Source of the DNA: Sphaeroforma sirkka
Lineage: Eukaryota; Opisthokonta; Ichthyosporea; Ichthyophonida
Assembly (NCBI GenBank): GCA_001586965.3
Contig: LUCW03001751.1
Coordinates: 77,501 to 100,000 of the forward strand
Direction of reading: 5' to 3'
DNA length: 22,500 nt
A program made the translations under genes and the position numbers. Of this stretch, positions 21,734 through 22,500 are shown piece by piece; the stretch's first letter is position 1, and every line of letters begins with the position of its first letter. The notes under the pieces are model-generated. The model did no database searches. It saw only the letters and a list, made by a program, of their open reading frames with translations, and had not been told where the DNA came from.

Positions 21734-21975
21734 CATCCAGTAGATGCTGGCTGCATAAGGCAATCTTAGCAACAGAACTAAAGGGTAAGTGTGTAAATGT
21801 GTGTGTATAAATGTACGTAAATTGTAAGCAACCCAGTAGATACTGGCTGTTTAAGACAATCTTATCAACAGAATTAAAGGGTAGTGTATATGTGTGTGCA
21901 TAGATGTACGTAAATTTTAGGCAACCTAGTAGATGCTGGCTGATTAAAGCAACCTTAGCAACAGAACTGGCTTTT
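21734..21975. repeat. 92-96-bp tandem repeat, about 2.6 copies
   Basis: CAGTAGATGCTGGCTG-like starts fall at 21738, 21834 and 21926. Each is followed by AACAGAAYTAAAGGGTA and ATGTACGTAAATTGTA-like blocks. The array ends about 60 bp upstream (in transcription) of the catalytic-loop exon at 21671. Confidence 0.88.
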
Positions 21976-22500
21976 GCGTATTTGAGCGCGTGGAGACGAT
22001 TGTAAGAGGAGATCACGTATGCACGTGCTAGACAGCCAACAAAAGCGATGAATCGGCAAAACCATTCATACACAAATGAACCAGATGTGTAGATATATAT
22101 AAATGTAGTACGAATTTGAACGCGTGATTCGCAATACACTTGTGCCAATGCATAGGTCTGGGCTTGCCATAATGTAGACCGGTATTGTGTGTAAAAACGT
22201 TCTTTGCAGTAGCGGGCACTGACAGTTCGGCGTGCTCATGATAAACGGATAACTCAAACAACATGTGTAGTAGTGTATCACTATGTACGGCTATGTGTGC
22301 ATATGAGTTCTAGCTCGATGCACGCCTGCGTCTTTGATTACGGTATATGCATAACGTTACATGAACGTCTGCATATGTGTACACAGCTATTTACATATGC
22401 GCGATCATTGGTGTGTATGTACATGCGCTACCTGGAGGTAAACATCCATCTGTTCATAGGTGTCTGACTGCCTAAAAATACCAGACTGAGAACACTGCTA
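21976..22500. other. no exon or RNA gene recognised
   Basis: This is probably intron or 5' region of the DUSP12 gene. I looked on the minus strand for an exon ending in VH plus TG|GT to complete the catalytic cysteine and found none. Short open frames lack family motifs. Confidence 0.4.

Noticed and set aside
22028-22148. Minus-strand LVHL (near 22080) as the end of the DUSP12 exon before the catalytic loop
   Set aside because: The nearby GT sites do not give the required TG| ending, and the sequence upstream does not match the phosphatase domain.

Overview
The window is nuclear DNA from an intron-rich eukaryote. GT-AG introns of about 0.2 to 1.8 kb interrupt two genes, proteins are clearly eukaryotic, and about a third of the sequence is micro-, mini- or satellite repeat. 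Nothing fixes the species. A unicellular relative of animals (for example an ichthyosporean) is a guess from gene content and structure, not a demonstrated placement. No bacterial genes, CRISPR array, retrovirus-like element or transposase gene was recognised.

Layout. (1) 700-8122, minus strand: a nine-exon gene of the PDCD2-like/Tsr4 family, a 40S ribosome assembly factor. I assembled it by hand from splice sites, reading phase and family motifs. Its introns hold different tandem repeats, including two very long (TA)n blocks. (2) 9159-10025, plus strand: an uninterrupted gene for translation initiation factor eIF3 subunit f, divergent from the first gene across a 1.04-kb spacer. (3) 10026-13922: mostly unrecognised DNA with a frame-disrupted, signal-less inverted copy (12114-12594, minus) of the next gene. 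(4) 13923-14453, plus: a small secreted protein with eight cysteines in its mature part and two LGxxxxxW motifs. It is followed by a 343-bp tandem duplication, a tRNA-like (SINE-like) segment and a strict 68-bp satellite. (5) 16356-21671, minus: the C-terminal six exons of a DUSP12/Yvh1-type dual-specificity phosphatase, starting inside the catalytic cysteine codon. Its N-terminal exons lie upstream, probably beyond the window.

Theme. The three recognisable host genes all act in ribosome assembly or translation start: uS5/40S assembly for PDCD2L/Tsr4, 60S stalk maturation for Yvh1, and 43S/48S initiation for eIF3f. Whether the adjacency matters is unknown.

The least expected structure is repeated tandem copying of exon edges with their splice sites. 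Examples are the PDCD2L exon 3 donor (127-bp offset), a DUSP12 exon acceptor (108 bp, still in frame, about 97% identical), older copies of that exon's 3' half, and three decayed copies of the next exon's 5' edge. This looks like an active local process that makes alternative splice sites.
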